A stretch of DNA of 11,766 nt from Chrysochromulina tobinii. Its lineage: Eukaryota > Haptophyta > Prymnesiales > Chrysochromulinaceae. Below are positions 1-7,936 of this stretch, piece after piece; within the stretch, counting starts at the first letter, position 1; every line of letters begins with the position of its first letter. A program made the translations under genes and the position numbers. The stretch covers positions 1-11,766 of the forward strand of contig JWZX01001436.1 in assembly GCA_001275005.1 (NCBI GenBank). Direction: 5' to 3'. The notes under the pieces were generated by a model that made no database searches, was not told the origin of the DNA, and saw nothing but the letters and a program-made list of their open reading frames with translations.

Positions 1-521
1 CGAGCCTTGACACTCAAGCCGTCGCGTCTTTTTGCCTGCACGGCCTTCATGGTGCTCGCTGCACGACGAGGATTCGCACTTCGCAAGAAAGAGCCCGCCG
101 CAAGAAAGAGCAAGCGGTCTGTGGGATCTCGGACAAGTATGCAGTACACGAGCATCTAGTACACGCAGCATTCGGCGCATGCATGCGCGCGCAATGGGCG
201 TTTCGCTACGAACGGTCGGTCGGTCGATACCCGCGGCCCTTCACTACACACGAACAAGCGTGCATAGTACCGGCGCGTTTGCTTACGTAGGAATTACTTG
301 TGATAGGCGAATTAACATACCGGCGCTTACCGGTACCGACGCTTTGTACCTGCGCACAAGCACCGAAGCACACAGTCTAGGAATTCCAGCCGCGCCTAGA
401 GCGCTCTTGAATGCACGGCCATCGCGAGCGCCATGGCGCCGGCGGCGGGCTTGACCCCCTCGACTTTGTTTTCCGTTCCACGCTGACCGAACGCGACGGA
501 ACACCGTTTCGCAGCCTTTAG
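1..521. other. Gene-free stretch downstream of the filamin-like gene
   Basis: No coding region is supported here. The open frames on both strands have compositionally biased, low-complexity translations without family resemblance. Small sequence features are visible: a 13-bp direct repeat (cgcaagaaagagc) at 82-94 and 99-111, an 8-bp repeat (agtacacg) near 141 and 158, a 14-bp perfect palindrome at 175-188, and a cluster of taccgg/ggtacc words at about 268-338. The stretch lies 3' of the minus-strand filamin-like gene, so part of it is probably 3' UTR or terminator sequence. Confidence 0.5.
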
Positions 522-1977
522 TCAAGTCTGCATTTTCTCGTGGCGGCATTGGACCTTGTAATCGCCCGGGACCGCCGCGCTGAACGATATCGAAAAGGTC
601 CCGTTCGAATTGTCGACCACCTTGGCCTCGCTCGCCTTGGAGCCGTACGCCTTCGCGTCCACGCGTACGCCGCCCTGCTCGCACCGATTGCCATACTTGT
701 CGAGAAGATGGAGGATGACGTCGATGGGAGAATCGATCTCCTGTCGGCTACCCTTGGCCTCAAGGTAGCTCTTGTGATAGACTGGCGGCCCGGGCGCCAC
801 CATAATATTGATGGGCGCGCCCGTGATCGATTCGCCGAAGAGCTGGATCGATACCCTATGCGCACCCTTGACAGTGAGCTCGCCCGGGCTCACGATCTCG
901 TACAGCCCGACCGCGGACGAGCCGGCGGCGACGCTGTGCTTCTTCTTGTCGCCCTCCTTGTGATCCTCGAGCTTCTCGCTCGTCTTCTGGATCAGCGCGA
1001 GCTGCCCGATGGGCGTCTCGAGCATCGAGGTCATATCAGACGCCGATGCGAGGGAGACGAAGTTGTTGAACTCGTCGCAGATCTGGACCTGAGGAGGGAG
1101 GCAATCAAAGCTCATCAGATCTGGACCTTAAGGGCAATCGGACGGAGTTGATGAGGGAGGCAATCGGACGGAGTTGATGAGGGAGGCAATCGGACGGAGT
1201 TGATGAGGGAGGCAATCGGACGGAGTTGATGAGGGAGGCAATCGGACCTTAAGGGCGAGCTTGTCGCCGGCGGTGAGCAGTGCGACGGACGCGCCTCGGA
1301 TCGGACATGCGAACCAATCGCACTAGCTCGCCCCGGTTTCACGTGGATCATCGTCGGGCAGCCTGGAAGGAACTGACGAACCCCAATTGTGTTGGGCTCG
1401 CACCAGACATGCAACTCAAAGTCGCCGGCCTCTTTGGGCACACGAAGCTCATAATCATTCTGGACCCGTCCCACGAGCCATGGAAGCTCATCGTGTCGAG
1501 CGTCTTGACGAGGTTCGCGCGCTCCTCCTTCTTGAGCAGGGCTGCGCGGCGCTTCTCGTCCACGTGGTCGCCCTTGTTGGGATCGCGCTTCTCCTCGACG
1601 TCCCGTCCGTCTTTGCCGGTCGGCCCGCTGGCACCCTTGAGCAGCGCGGGCACGAGGAGGAGTCCAAAGGATGGCGCATGGCCCGCGAGTACGTCCGGCG
1701 CAACCTCATTCCCATACGAGTCGCAACACTTGGTCTCGACCAAGCTCGCCACGCCCGCGACGGCCTCGCGAGGCGCGAGCAGCGAGCAGCGGCTCACCTC
1801 GAGGTCCTCCCTTCCAAGCGGCGAAAGCGGCTCGCGGCGCTCGCGGCGATCAATCGGGCGATGTCCGCCAAGCTGCGTGAGCGAAAGGAGGCGGCGGCGA
1901 AGGGGTTCGATGAGATGCCATGAGCACATGGCCATGTTGAGCCATGTCGAGGTCCGAGTCCCGCGCCGGGCCCGCAT
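522..1977 (-). CDS. Filamin/ABP280-type Ig-repeat protein (intron-containing, with two apparent frameshifts)
   Basis: Filamin repeats are immunoglobulin-like domains of actin-crosslinking and scaffold proteins. Three repeats can be followed on the minus strand. Repeat 1 begins near 1797 (AVAG..., then DSYGNEV), has a Lys/Glu-rich insertion, and ends with AGDFELHVW and HVKPGRAS. Repeat 2 has AGDKLALK|VQICDEFNN, a charged insertion (EKLEDHKEGDKKK), then GAPINIMVAPGPP. Repeat 3 has LLDKYGNRC, VVDNSNGTFSISF and GDYKVQC. A phase-0 intron at 1089-1247 joins ALK to VQI. The frame slips twice, near 1460-1475 (WDG to QNDYELRV) and near 1275-1300 (SHVR to ASVALLTAG). Each slip is equivalent to one missing base, so this is either a decayed gene or uncorrected sequence. 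The protein stops at 522-524, before the last strand of repeat 3. The in-frame ATG at 1975-1977 is the only start I can offer; residues before ~1797 are Arg-rich, show no filamin pattern, and may be non-coding. Family assignment is confident, the exact gene model is not. Confidence 0.68.
1089..1247 (-). other. Intron of the filamin-like gene (159 nt, phase 0)
   Basis: On the minus strand the donor is CTTAAG|GTCCGA and the acceptor CTCCTCAG|GTCCAG. Removing 159 nt joins AAG to GTC and restores the expected filamin strand LALKVQICDEFNN; the unspliced sequence breaks it. AGGTCC occurs at both junctions. Inside the intron, 1116-1135 is a 20-nt exact copy of the spliced exon junction. The rest is mostly a 26-bp minisatellite. 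Confidence 0.8.
1135..1247. repeat. 26-bp minisatellite, four full units plus a partial
   Basis: Exact units of 26 bp begin with caatcggacg at 1135, 1161, 1187 and 1213, and a partial unit begins at 1239. A diverged unit is recognisable at about 1093-1117. The array lies within the filamin-gene intron. A 26-bp period is not a multiple of three, which fits non-coding DNA. There are no spacers between units. Confidence 0.92.
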
Positions 1978-2034
1978 CGGCTCCCACGCTGCTGCTGCTG
2001 CTGTGAAATTCTAATCATTAGCTGTGAAACACAC

Positions 2035-2120
2035 TGGACCCCCAAGCACGAGGGCCTCTATCGCTATGGACGGAGGTGTGGCCGACACAACCTGCTATTA
2101 CACAGGCCGTTAATCGGCGG
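2035..2120. repeat. Dispersed direct repeat, copy 1
   Basis: Shares with copy 2 (2209-2306) the blocks ggacccccaagcac, agggcc, ctatggacggaggtgtg and acacaggccgttaatcggcg in the same order. Similarity probably extends upstream through a ctgctgctg run (1988-2002 here, about 2170-2180 in copy 2), giving a unit spacing of about 175-185 bp. The unit is non-coding. It could be a partial tandem duplication or two remnants of a small non-autonomous element. Confidence 0.85.
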
Positions 2121-2124
2121 CATG

Positions 2125-2145
2125 GGGGGAGGCGCAGCCTCCCCC
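2125..2145. repeat. Perfect inverted repeat (9-bp arms, 3-nt loop)
   Basis: gggggaggc and gcctccccc flank the trinucleotide gca, just after copy 1 of the paired intergenic repeat. It would form a very GC-rich hairpin. Its role is unknown; it is not placed like a bacterial terminator and the locus is eukaryotic. Confidence 0.75.
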
Positions 2146-2208
2146 TCTAGAGTAAACCGATAGTACCGATCTGCTGCTGTTGTTCAACACAACGCGCGGA
2201 CACCCTCC

Positions 2209-2306
2209 GGACCCCCAAGCACAAGGGCCACTGTCACTATGGACGGAGGTGTGACCGATACAGCCCGTGCGAACACACTCGTATTAACACAGGCCGTTAA
2301 TCGGCG
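2209..2306. repeat. Dispersed direct repeat, copy 2
   Basis: Second copy of the element at 2035-2120, same orientation, about 12 bp longer because of extra sequence between the gaccgatac and acacaggccg blocks (around 2262-2284). The 3' end of both copies runs into a G-rich stretch (gggggg in copy 1, ggggga in copy 2). Confidence 0.85.
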
Positions 2307-2555
2307 AAGCTTGGGGGAAGAGAGAGCGCCGGTCTAGCATCTGCGCCAGACGGAAGTCGATGCGAAAGGATGCGGAATTTTGTTATCCGTTAAAACGCGC
2401 AGTGAGTCTTTCACACGTCTCTGTGTTCACGGCCGCTTCGCGCTTTTGCTGCATGGCCTCGGCGGCGCGGGGTTGCCGAAGGAGCCCCGCGCGGAAGGCT
2501 CTTGCCTCCTTCCTAGTCTTCCTTCTTTAACGTTTCGCACCAATTCTGTGCTGCC

Positions 2556-4141
2556 ATGATCCTTCTCCGCACGATTGCGCTCCTCGCCGCAACGCATGAT
2601 ATCGATACATTCGGCGCTCGTGATTCTGACCCATCGGCTACGATGGTCAATGCCGCGGCCTTGACAGCAGCACTGGCGGCGGCCCAGAGTGGTGACACTG
2701 TTCTTGCAAAGGCCGGCAAGATCTACTATATGAACCATGTAACCGCCTCCCAGCTGCGTGGCGTGATCATTCACATTGAGGGCACCGTGCTCGTCGATGA
2801 TAACATCACCGCGTGGGTGAATGACACAACAAGACAAAACTGGTTTGAGATGGTCGATTCTGTCAACGTAACCATCGGCGGCGGCGGCACAGTGGATGGA
2901 CAGGGCATGCCGTGGTGGGACGCGTCCATCACGGGATCGATCAAGGGCGTCGGCGAGAACCGTCCCCACCTATTGCAGCTCACCAATAGCACAGAGCTGA
3001 TCATCGAGAACCTCACACTGCTCAACTCTCCGCGCTTCCACATCCACTTCTCGCAGTGCGCGCGTGTGGTCGTGCGGCACGTGACGATTCGCGTGGACCG
3101 CTTCGCGCAGCGCTCGCTCAAGGCCAAGGCGCACACCAAGCGCCTCGCGGCAGTCGGCCCGCACGTGGCGCCTCTCGCCGAGACAATCGCCCACAGGTGC
3201 TTGCACCTGATTGCACCTGAATGCGCCTGAGCTCGCCTGAGTGCGCCTGGGTGCGCCTGATTGCACCTCTCGCCGAGACGATCGCACGCAGGCTGTACGG
3301 CATCGAACCGCGAGCTGACGGGACGCTCGCGCCTCGTGAAGACTGGCGGGATTGGCTTCTCGACGAGATCGTGAAGCTGCTGCCGGCGTGGGCGCTGCAG
3401 CCCGAGGACCTCAATACCGACGGCATTGATCCGAACGGGGAAGACTACCACGTGCACGACTGCACGGTCGATAATGACGACGACTCCATCGCAGTCAAGC
3501 CGTCTTCAGGCAAAGATCGCTTCGAGTGCTCGCAGGACATGCTCTTCGAACGACTTACGCTGACGGGCTTTGGCGCGTCGGTCGGCTCAGTTCCGCCCTC
3601 CGCAGACGTCAACTGCGTGCGCAACCTCACGTTCCGTAACCTCTCCATGCCCGGCACTGGCAAGGGGATCTACATTAAGAGCAATCCGAGCTGTGGAGCC
3701 GGCGTCGACCGGTTTGGAAGGACGGTGCAGAAGACGTCCGTGCTCGAGGACATCACCTTTGAGGACGTGAACATCAGCAGGCCCTTTTGGTGGGCGGTCT
3801 GGATTGGGCCTCAGCAGCAACATGAGCCCGGATCGGCACTTGGCGACAAATGCGCCCTCGCCTACCCGTTGCGCGACACGTGCCCCACGCAGGGATGCTC
3901 GACGTTCTCGAACATCACGCTGCGCCGGGTGACCATTGAAGAGCCTTTGCTCTCACCCGGCGTCATCCTGGGCAACGTGAGCAACCCCATGCGCGGCCTC
4001 ACCCTTGAGGACGTAAACGTCAAATTTGGCCCCAATCCGAAGAGCGGGGCGTGGCCATGGGGGCGCACGTACCTCTGCCAGGCGGCGGCGCTCACGAGCC
4101 TGGGCGGCACCTCGCCGGCGCCCGTGTGCTCGGGCTCGTGA
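2556..4141 (+). CDS. Secreted GH28 (polygalacturonase-like) glycoside hydrolase
   Basis: GH28 enzymes hydrolyse glycosidic bonds in pectin-like polysaccharides using a right-handed beta-helix. Joining 2556-3196 to 3292-4141 gives 496 residues, a normal family length. The N-terminus (MILLRTIALLAATHD) looks like a short signal peptide and runs directly into the typical GH28 beginning (DTFGARDSD). Then come GGGTVDGQG..WW near residue 110, RPHLLQL, and LNSPRFHIHF. The catalytic region keeps NTDGID (255-260) and the Asp pair D277-D278 in DDDSIAVK, so all three acidic catalytic positions are present. The usual GHG is GFG (F307), and the usual R-I-K is Y-I-K (Y341, K343). These changes suggest an altered substrate or reduced pectinase activity; this is inference. 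The C-terminus (PGVILGN..., YLC..., PAPVCSGS) looks complete. The start has G at -3. An unusual segment of about 70 residues precedes NTDGID; a longer intron (3093-3400) would remove it. Confidence 0.85.
3197..3291 (+). other. Intron of the GH28-like gene (95 nt, phase 2)
   Basis: Donor CCCACAG|GTGCTT and acceptor CGCACGCAG|GCTG. Splicing completes an Arg codon (AG|G) and connects the two open frames, the first of which otherwise stops at 3228-3230. The exon end at 3171-3196 is repeated at 3266-3291 with three mismatches. The offset is exactly 95, the intron length, so the intron equals one tandem-duplication unit. The centre is a decamer array. A longer alternative (GT at 3093 to AG at 3400) also keeps frame. 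Confidence 0.75.
3200..3268 (+). repeat. Degenerate 10-bp minisatellite in the GH28-like intron
   Basis: About six consecutive decamers of the form c(a/g)cctga(t/g)tg, for example cacctgattg, cgcctgagtg and cgcctgggtg. It lies entirely inside the 95-nt intron. The core CCTGA(G/T)T resembles the units in the two introns of the minus-strand FAM151-like gene when those are read in the sense direction. Confidence 0.85.
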
Positions 4142-4944
4142 CGCTGCGCGTGGCTAGATGGGAGTGGATCAGTGGAAGACCCCCTAGGAGATTGATCCAT
4201 CGTAGAAGGTCTGGTTCTTAAGGTAATGTGCATGTACGGAATGAAACGCAAACAAAAATCAAAAAACGCAACGCCGGCGCACGGACTTCTATAAGGGCAG
4301 ACAAGTTCAAGTACGAACGTAAGAGCGACTGTACGAACGTGATACGTGTGTGGAACACGCCTGACGGCAGTGCATACGTGGCGATGGGGGGGGCAGGCAT
4401 ACAAAGCGTGGCGGTGGCACGATGGTTCTAAGTAAGGTATTGTTGAACCCCAGAACGAGCGTGGTTCGGCGTGGAAGGCACTCCGAATCTCCGATACGTA
4501 CTGCTGCTGCCTTCGCTCGGACTACCGCCGCCACCTCCGCCGCCAAAGTCCGCCGGCATCTCGGCTGCCCCGGCCACGCCCGCGACGGCGCTCGCCGAGG
4601 TGCGGGGAGACGGTGCGTCTGCGTGTATTTTGCGCTTCTCTTCTTGTCGCAGTGCCGAGCCTCTACGGACTACGCGTCTATGCCTGATGAGTATATCGTC
4701 ATCCATCCACACCATCCGTCCGAAATCCATCCTCAAAGAAACTCGTGATGTGAAAAATCTCATCCCGAATGATTGTCAAAAAATCAAAGTTTCACAAAAT
4801 TAATGAAGGTCCATATCTACTTTCCAAAAACGGAAGACGTGTTACAGGACGTTTGTTTGCGATTTTTGTCCCCCTGTGTCGTGCACACGGTTGCAGACTG
4901 GAAGAATACTTCGGCTCCGCTTGGCTCCACATCCCCTCGACGTA
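4142..4944 (+). promoter_or_regulatory. Spacer and likely promoter region of the EF-hand gene (copy 1)
   Basis: No convincing gene in about 800 nt. The first part presumably contains the 3' end of the GH28-like transcript. A short repeat (gtacgaacgt) occurs twice near 4313 and 4332. From about 4740 to 4860 the DNA turns AT-rich, unlike its surroundings. Two blocks there recur upstream of EF-hand copy 2: cccgaatgattgtcaaa at 4764-4780 (16 of 17 match 10122-10138) and ccaaaaacggaagacgt at 4824-4840 (15 of 17 match 10186-10202). A third block from about 4880 to the start codon is nearly identical between copies. The promoter role is inferred from position and conservation between paralogues. Confidence 0.5.
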
Positions 4945-7041
4945 ATGGGCGCCGGCGGCTCCGCTGCTCGACAGCGACGGGATTCTGTCGTAGAGTTCCG
5001 AGATAGTGCCATCAAGCGCCCGTCGTTCAATCGATCGAAAGCCCAGGACGCAGATGCTCAACGCCATATTCGAGCTGGAGTAAAGCACGTTTTCAATACT
5101 GCCGAAGCAGATGACAAGTTGAACGCCGCCTTCTACCGAGTCGACAAGGACAAAAGCGGCTCCATCGATGTGCACGAGCTGCACTCGGCACTCGGGACTC
5201 TCGGTATTCAGCCCGATTCCTTCCAACATACCCTGCAAGTGATGCGCAAATTCAACAAGGATAAATCCGGTGGCCTGGAACTCAAAGAGTTCCGCTTGCT
5301 CGCGAGCTGGATGAAGGAGGAGAGGATTGCAGCCGAGGGTATCTTCAGAAGGTTTGACGAGAACGGTGACGAACGGATCGACGTCATGGAGCTCTGCGCC
5401 TGTCTGGCGCATCTTGAGCTGGCGGACAATCTTGATCAGGCAAAGGCGGTTATGGAAACCTTTAGCGTGGAGAAGAAGGCAACCGGCACGCTGTCCTTCG
5501 ACGAGTTTAACAAGGCTGTCGACCGATGCCGAGCCTTAAAGAGCCACCGCGAAACCTTTCGGTCGTACGACGCGAATCGCGACGGCACCATCGATGTAGC
5601 TGAGCTACTCACCATGCTCCTCGACCTTGGATTGGCCAACTCGGAAGCCCAGGCACGCGACGTGTTGCAGATCTTCGACATCGACGGCAATCGATCCCTC
5701 GACGTCGCCGAGTTCATCAAATTGGCCGATTCACTTGCGATCTTCCACGAATTTGACAGGAACCAGGATGGCAAGCTCGACGTTCACGACTTGCACTACC
5801 TGCTGCAAAAACTCAAAATTGCGTCCGACTTTGAAACGACGAAGACCATACTGAAGCGGTGGGACAAGAATGGCAACGGCTGCCTGCAGTTCAATGAGTA
5901 TCTAATGTTGAACAAGGAGATCCAAAAGCTGACAAAGTATCTGCACATGCCCTTCTGCAACGGTACATGCGGCTGCCAGTGTAATCCTGCCAATGAGCGG
6001 CCTCAGGCTCAGGCTGCGGCACCTGCTCCGAGCGCTCCTGGTACGCCTCGGCAGTTGAACTCAAAAGCGCCCGCGCCATCAACGTCGGCACCTCAATCAA
6101 AAGCGTCCGCGCCAGGAGCGTCGGCACCTAATCGACCCTCTGGCCCGCCAGCCAAGCTGCCTGCACTGACTGCAACAGCGCCACCACCTTTGGCCACCAC
6201 CATCAATGCTGATGAGGTCTTTCGCAAATTCGACCGGGACGGCGACTCGTCCATCGACGTCTACGAGCTGCACGGTGCGCTCGAAGGTCTGGGCTTGCCA
6301 CCCTACAACTTCTTTCACGCCATCGAGACCATGCGAAGATACGACGACGATGGCGACGGGAAGCTCCAGCTCGACGGATTCCGCCAGCTTGCCGCTGAAG
6401 TACTGCGTAAGCTGCAGGAGACGGACTCAAGCTTTGTGCAATGCGATGCCGACCGTGACGGCCGTATCAGCACGCGGGAGCTCGTCGGCTCGCTGGTAGC
6501 GTTAAACCTGCAGCAAAGTGCCTTCTTTGCGCCTGAGGTTCTCAGGCAGTTTAGCTGTGATGGCACGCTTCAGCTGCCAGAATACCGCAAGGTGGTCCAC
6601 CGGTGCCGTGCATTAGACAAGCACGTCACGACCTTCCGCTTCTACGACAAGGACGGAAGCGGCGGCATCGATGCGGGCGAACTTCACGCGGCCCTGAACG
6701 AGCTCGGGCTTCTGACATCACTGGACCAGGCACGTGAGGTGCTGCTGCGCTTTGACTCGGATGAGAATGGGGTGCTCGACATGCGCGAGTTTTCAAGTCT
6801 GGTGGATACCATCTCTACTTTCCGTCAATTCGACAGGAATGGGGATGGCACCATGGACGTCCAGGAGCTGCACTACGCGCTGATCACGCTTCGAGTGCCG
6901 ATGGAAACCTTTCAGCAGACGAAGGAGATGCACCGCTACTATGACAAGGAAGGAAAGGGCGCGCTGTCTGTCAGCCAGTACCTCGAGCTCATATACGACT
7001 TGCAAAGAAATAGCAGACCTCCAGCGAATCAGGATGCGTGA
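4945..7041 (+). CDS. Sixteen-unit EF-hand calcium-binding protein, possibly N-myristoylated
   Basis: Intronless, 698 residues. EF-hand loops bind Ca2+ through acidic ligands and usually act as sensors or buffers. Loops start at residues 67, 104, 138, 209, 245, 271 and 307, and again at 430, 467, 501, 568, 604, 630 and 667. Degenerate units sit near 174 and 534. The two halves thus align unit for unit at an offset of 359-363 residues: an internally duplicated 8-EF-hand module. Best loops include DKDKSGSIDVHE (67), DANRDGTIDVAE (209) and DRNGDGTMDVQE (630). Units 10 and 16 lack the final Glu. Between the halves lie a Cys cluster (C338, C342, C344, C346) and an Ala/Pro/Ser-rich linker (about 350-420). 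I start at ATG 4945 because the protein then begins MGAGGSAARQRR, which fits the MGxxxS myristoylation pattern followed by basic residues. This start is conserved in copy 2, while the sequence upstream has a one-base indel between copies and so is not coding. No kinase or other catalytic domain is present. Exact cellular role unknown. Confidence 0.93.
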   Translation: MGAGGSAARQRRDSVVEFRDSAIKRPSFNRSKAQDADAQRHIRAGVKHVFNTAEADDKLNAAFYRVDKDKSGSIDVHELHSALGTLGIQPDSFQHTLQVMRKFNKDKSGGLELKEFRLLASWMKEERIAAEGIFRRFDENGDERIDVMELCACLAHLELADNLDQAKAVMETFSVEKKATGTLSFDEFNKAVDRCRALKSHRETFRSYDANRDGTIDVAELLTMLLDLGLANSEAQARDVLQIFDIDGNRSLDVAEFIKLADSLAIFHEFDRNQDGKLDVHDLHYLLQKLKIASDFETTKTILKRWDKNGNGCLQFNEYLMLNKEIQKLTKYLHMPFCNGTCGCQCNPANERPQAQAAAPAPSAPGTPRQLNSKAPAPSTSAPQSKASAPGASAPNRPSGPPAKLPALTATAPPPLATTINADEVFRKFDRDGDSSIDVYELHGALEGLGLPPYNFFHAIETMRRYDDDGDGKLQLDGFRQLAAEVLRKLQETDSSFVQCDADRDGRISTRELVGSLVALNLQQSAFFAPEVLRQFSCDGTLQLPEYRKVVHRCRALDKHVTTFRFYDKDGSGGIDAGELHAALNELGLLTSLDQAREVLLRFDSDENGVLDMREFSSLVDTISTFRQFDRNGDGTMDVQELHYALITLRVPMETFQQTKEMHRYYDKEGKGALSVSQYLELIYDLQRNSRPPANQDA

Positions 7042-7936
7042 TGCCGAGAGTAGCTGGGGCTGGGGTGACGTGTGGGTGACCTTGAGCTTGTCGGTGATTC
7101 GGTACCAACACGGCAATGAGGGGGGCCATTCAGCTTGCGCATCCACTCATTACGCAGTACCTGACAGTAATGAAGGGACCCCCTGGTGTGTGGTGGGGGA
7201 ATTTCAAGGTGGTGGCTGGTGCCGTCGTCTTCGTATCACGTATGCTGTGGGTGTGAGTTAGGTGACATGTTGAGATGTCTGCTGACCGGACCGTTCTTGC
7301 TTTGTCGATATCTGCTCTTTGCCTGTTGCGTCGCGTGTGTGGCGGTGTGGGTGAGACTGTCTTTCTTGCTTGCAGGAGGCTGTGGGTGACGGTCAGCGCA
7401 CTCGCCGTACACTCGCCGCCGATCGGATCCTAAGCGCAAGGGGGCGCGGGCGGCGGCAGTGCGCCCGGTGGGCCGCAGCGAGCGGAGAGCGGCCAGTGCG
7501 CGGGGCCGGGGCGGGTGCGACCGCCGCCGCGCGCGCGGAGACGCGGAATAGGTGGGATCCCTATTCTAAGTGTGTCAAACACTGTCCATGAATGACTTTA
7601 AACGAAATGGTAAGAAACTACGATGTGCATGCGGTGACATGCAATGCCCAAGAGCCTGCACGGCGAGAGACTCGAGTGTCGAGACAGTCACAGCCTCGCC
7701 TGAGAGAAGACCCAGGTGGCCGTGTGGCGCTGTGGCCGACGGAGCCGGTTGGTCTTCGCTTCCGACTTCCCTTCACTGTCCCCCGTCAGTCTCCGACACG
7801 ACTCATGGCAACTCAAGGGTCAGGTGTGAGTGTGAAGAAGAGGGGGCCGCCAAAGATGTTCGCTCGCACCGAGTGCTTGGTGCCAGAGAGGTGCATCTAT
7901 TCAGCGCATCTATGGACAGAATCTATGCGCTGAAGC
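7042..7936. other. Gene-free stretch between convergent genes
   Basis: About 900 nt between the end of the plus-strand EF-hand gene and the end of the minus-strand FAM151-like gene. I see no supported gene. 7430-7550 is extremely GC- and CpG-rich. A pyrimidine-rich stretch ending in cttgcag at about 7360-7376 resembles a splice acceptor, but no matching coding exon follows. The region should contain both 3' UTRs. Confidence 0.5.

Larger units (their letters stand above)
1978..2555. promoter_or_regulatory. Divergent intergenic region between the filamin-like and GH28-like genes
   Basis: This 578-nt stretch separates a minus-strand gene from a plus-strand gene and so probably holds both promoters; this is inferred from layout, and I recognise no core promoter motif. 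It contains a short (GCT)5 run at 1988-2002, an 11-bp palindrome (ctaatcattag) around 2011-2021, the paired repeat described separately, and a perfect 9-bp inverted repeat with a 3-nt loop at 2125-2145. No open frame in it resembles a protein. Confidence 0.5.

Noticed and set aside
32-454. Plus-strand open frame of about 140 codons
   Set aside because: Arg/Ala/Ser/Thr-rich translation without domain pattern; expected by chance in GC-rich DNA.
1135-1247. CRISPR-like regular repeats
   Set aside because: The 26-bp units are directly adjacent with no unique spacers, inside a eukaryotic intron.
1387-1923. Plus-strand open frame with a Lys/Arg-rich tail
   Set aside because: It is antisense to the filamin-like exons, has no recognisable domain, and its charge pattern follows from complementing the opposite strand.
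4471-4803. Open frame with a poly-proline run and neighbouring overlapping frames on both strands
   Set aside because: The proline run comes from a low-complexity ccgccgcc/ccaccg stretch, and the rest lacks coding character.
4876-4944. N-terminal extension of the EF-hand protein from an upstream GTG
   Set aside because: The equivalent stretch in copy 2 has an in-frame stop and a one-base indel, and ATG 4945 gives the conserved MGAGGS start.
7360-7376. Splice acceptor (pyrimidine tract ending cttgcag) for a plus-strand exon
   Set aside because: No downstream open frame shows protein character and no partner donor or upstream exon can be joined with support.
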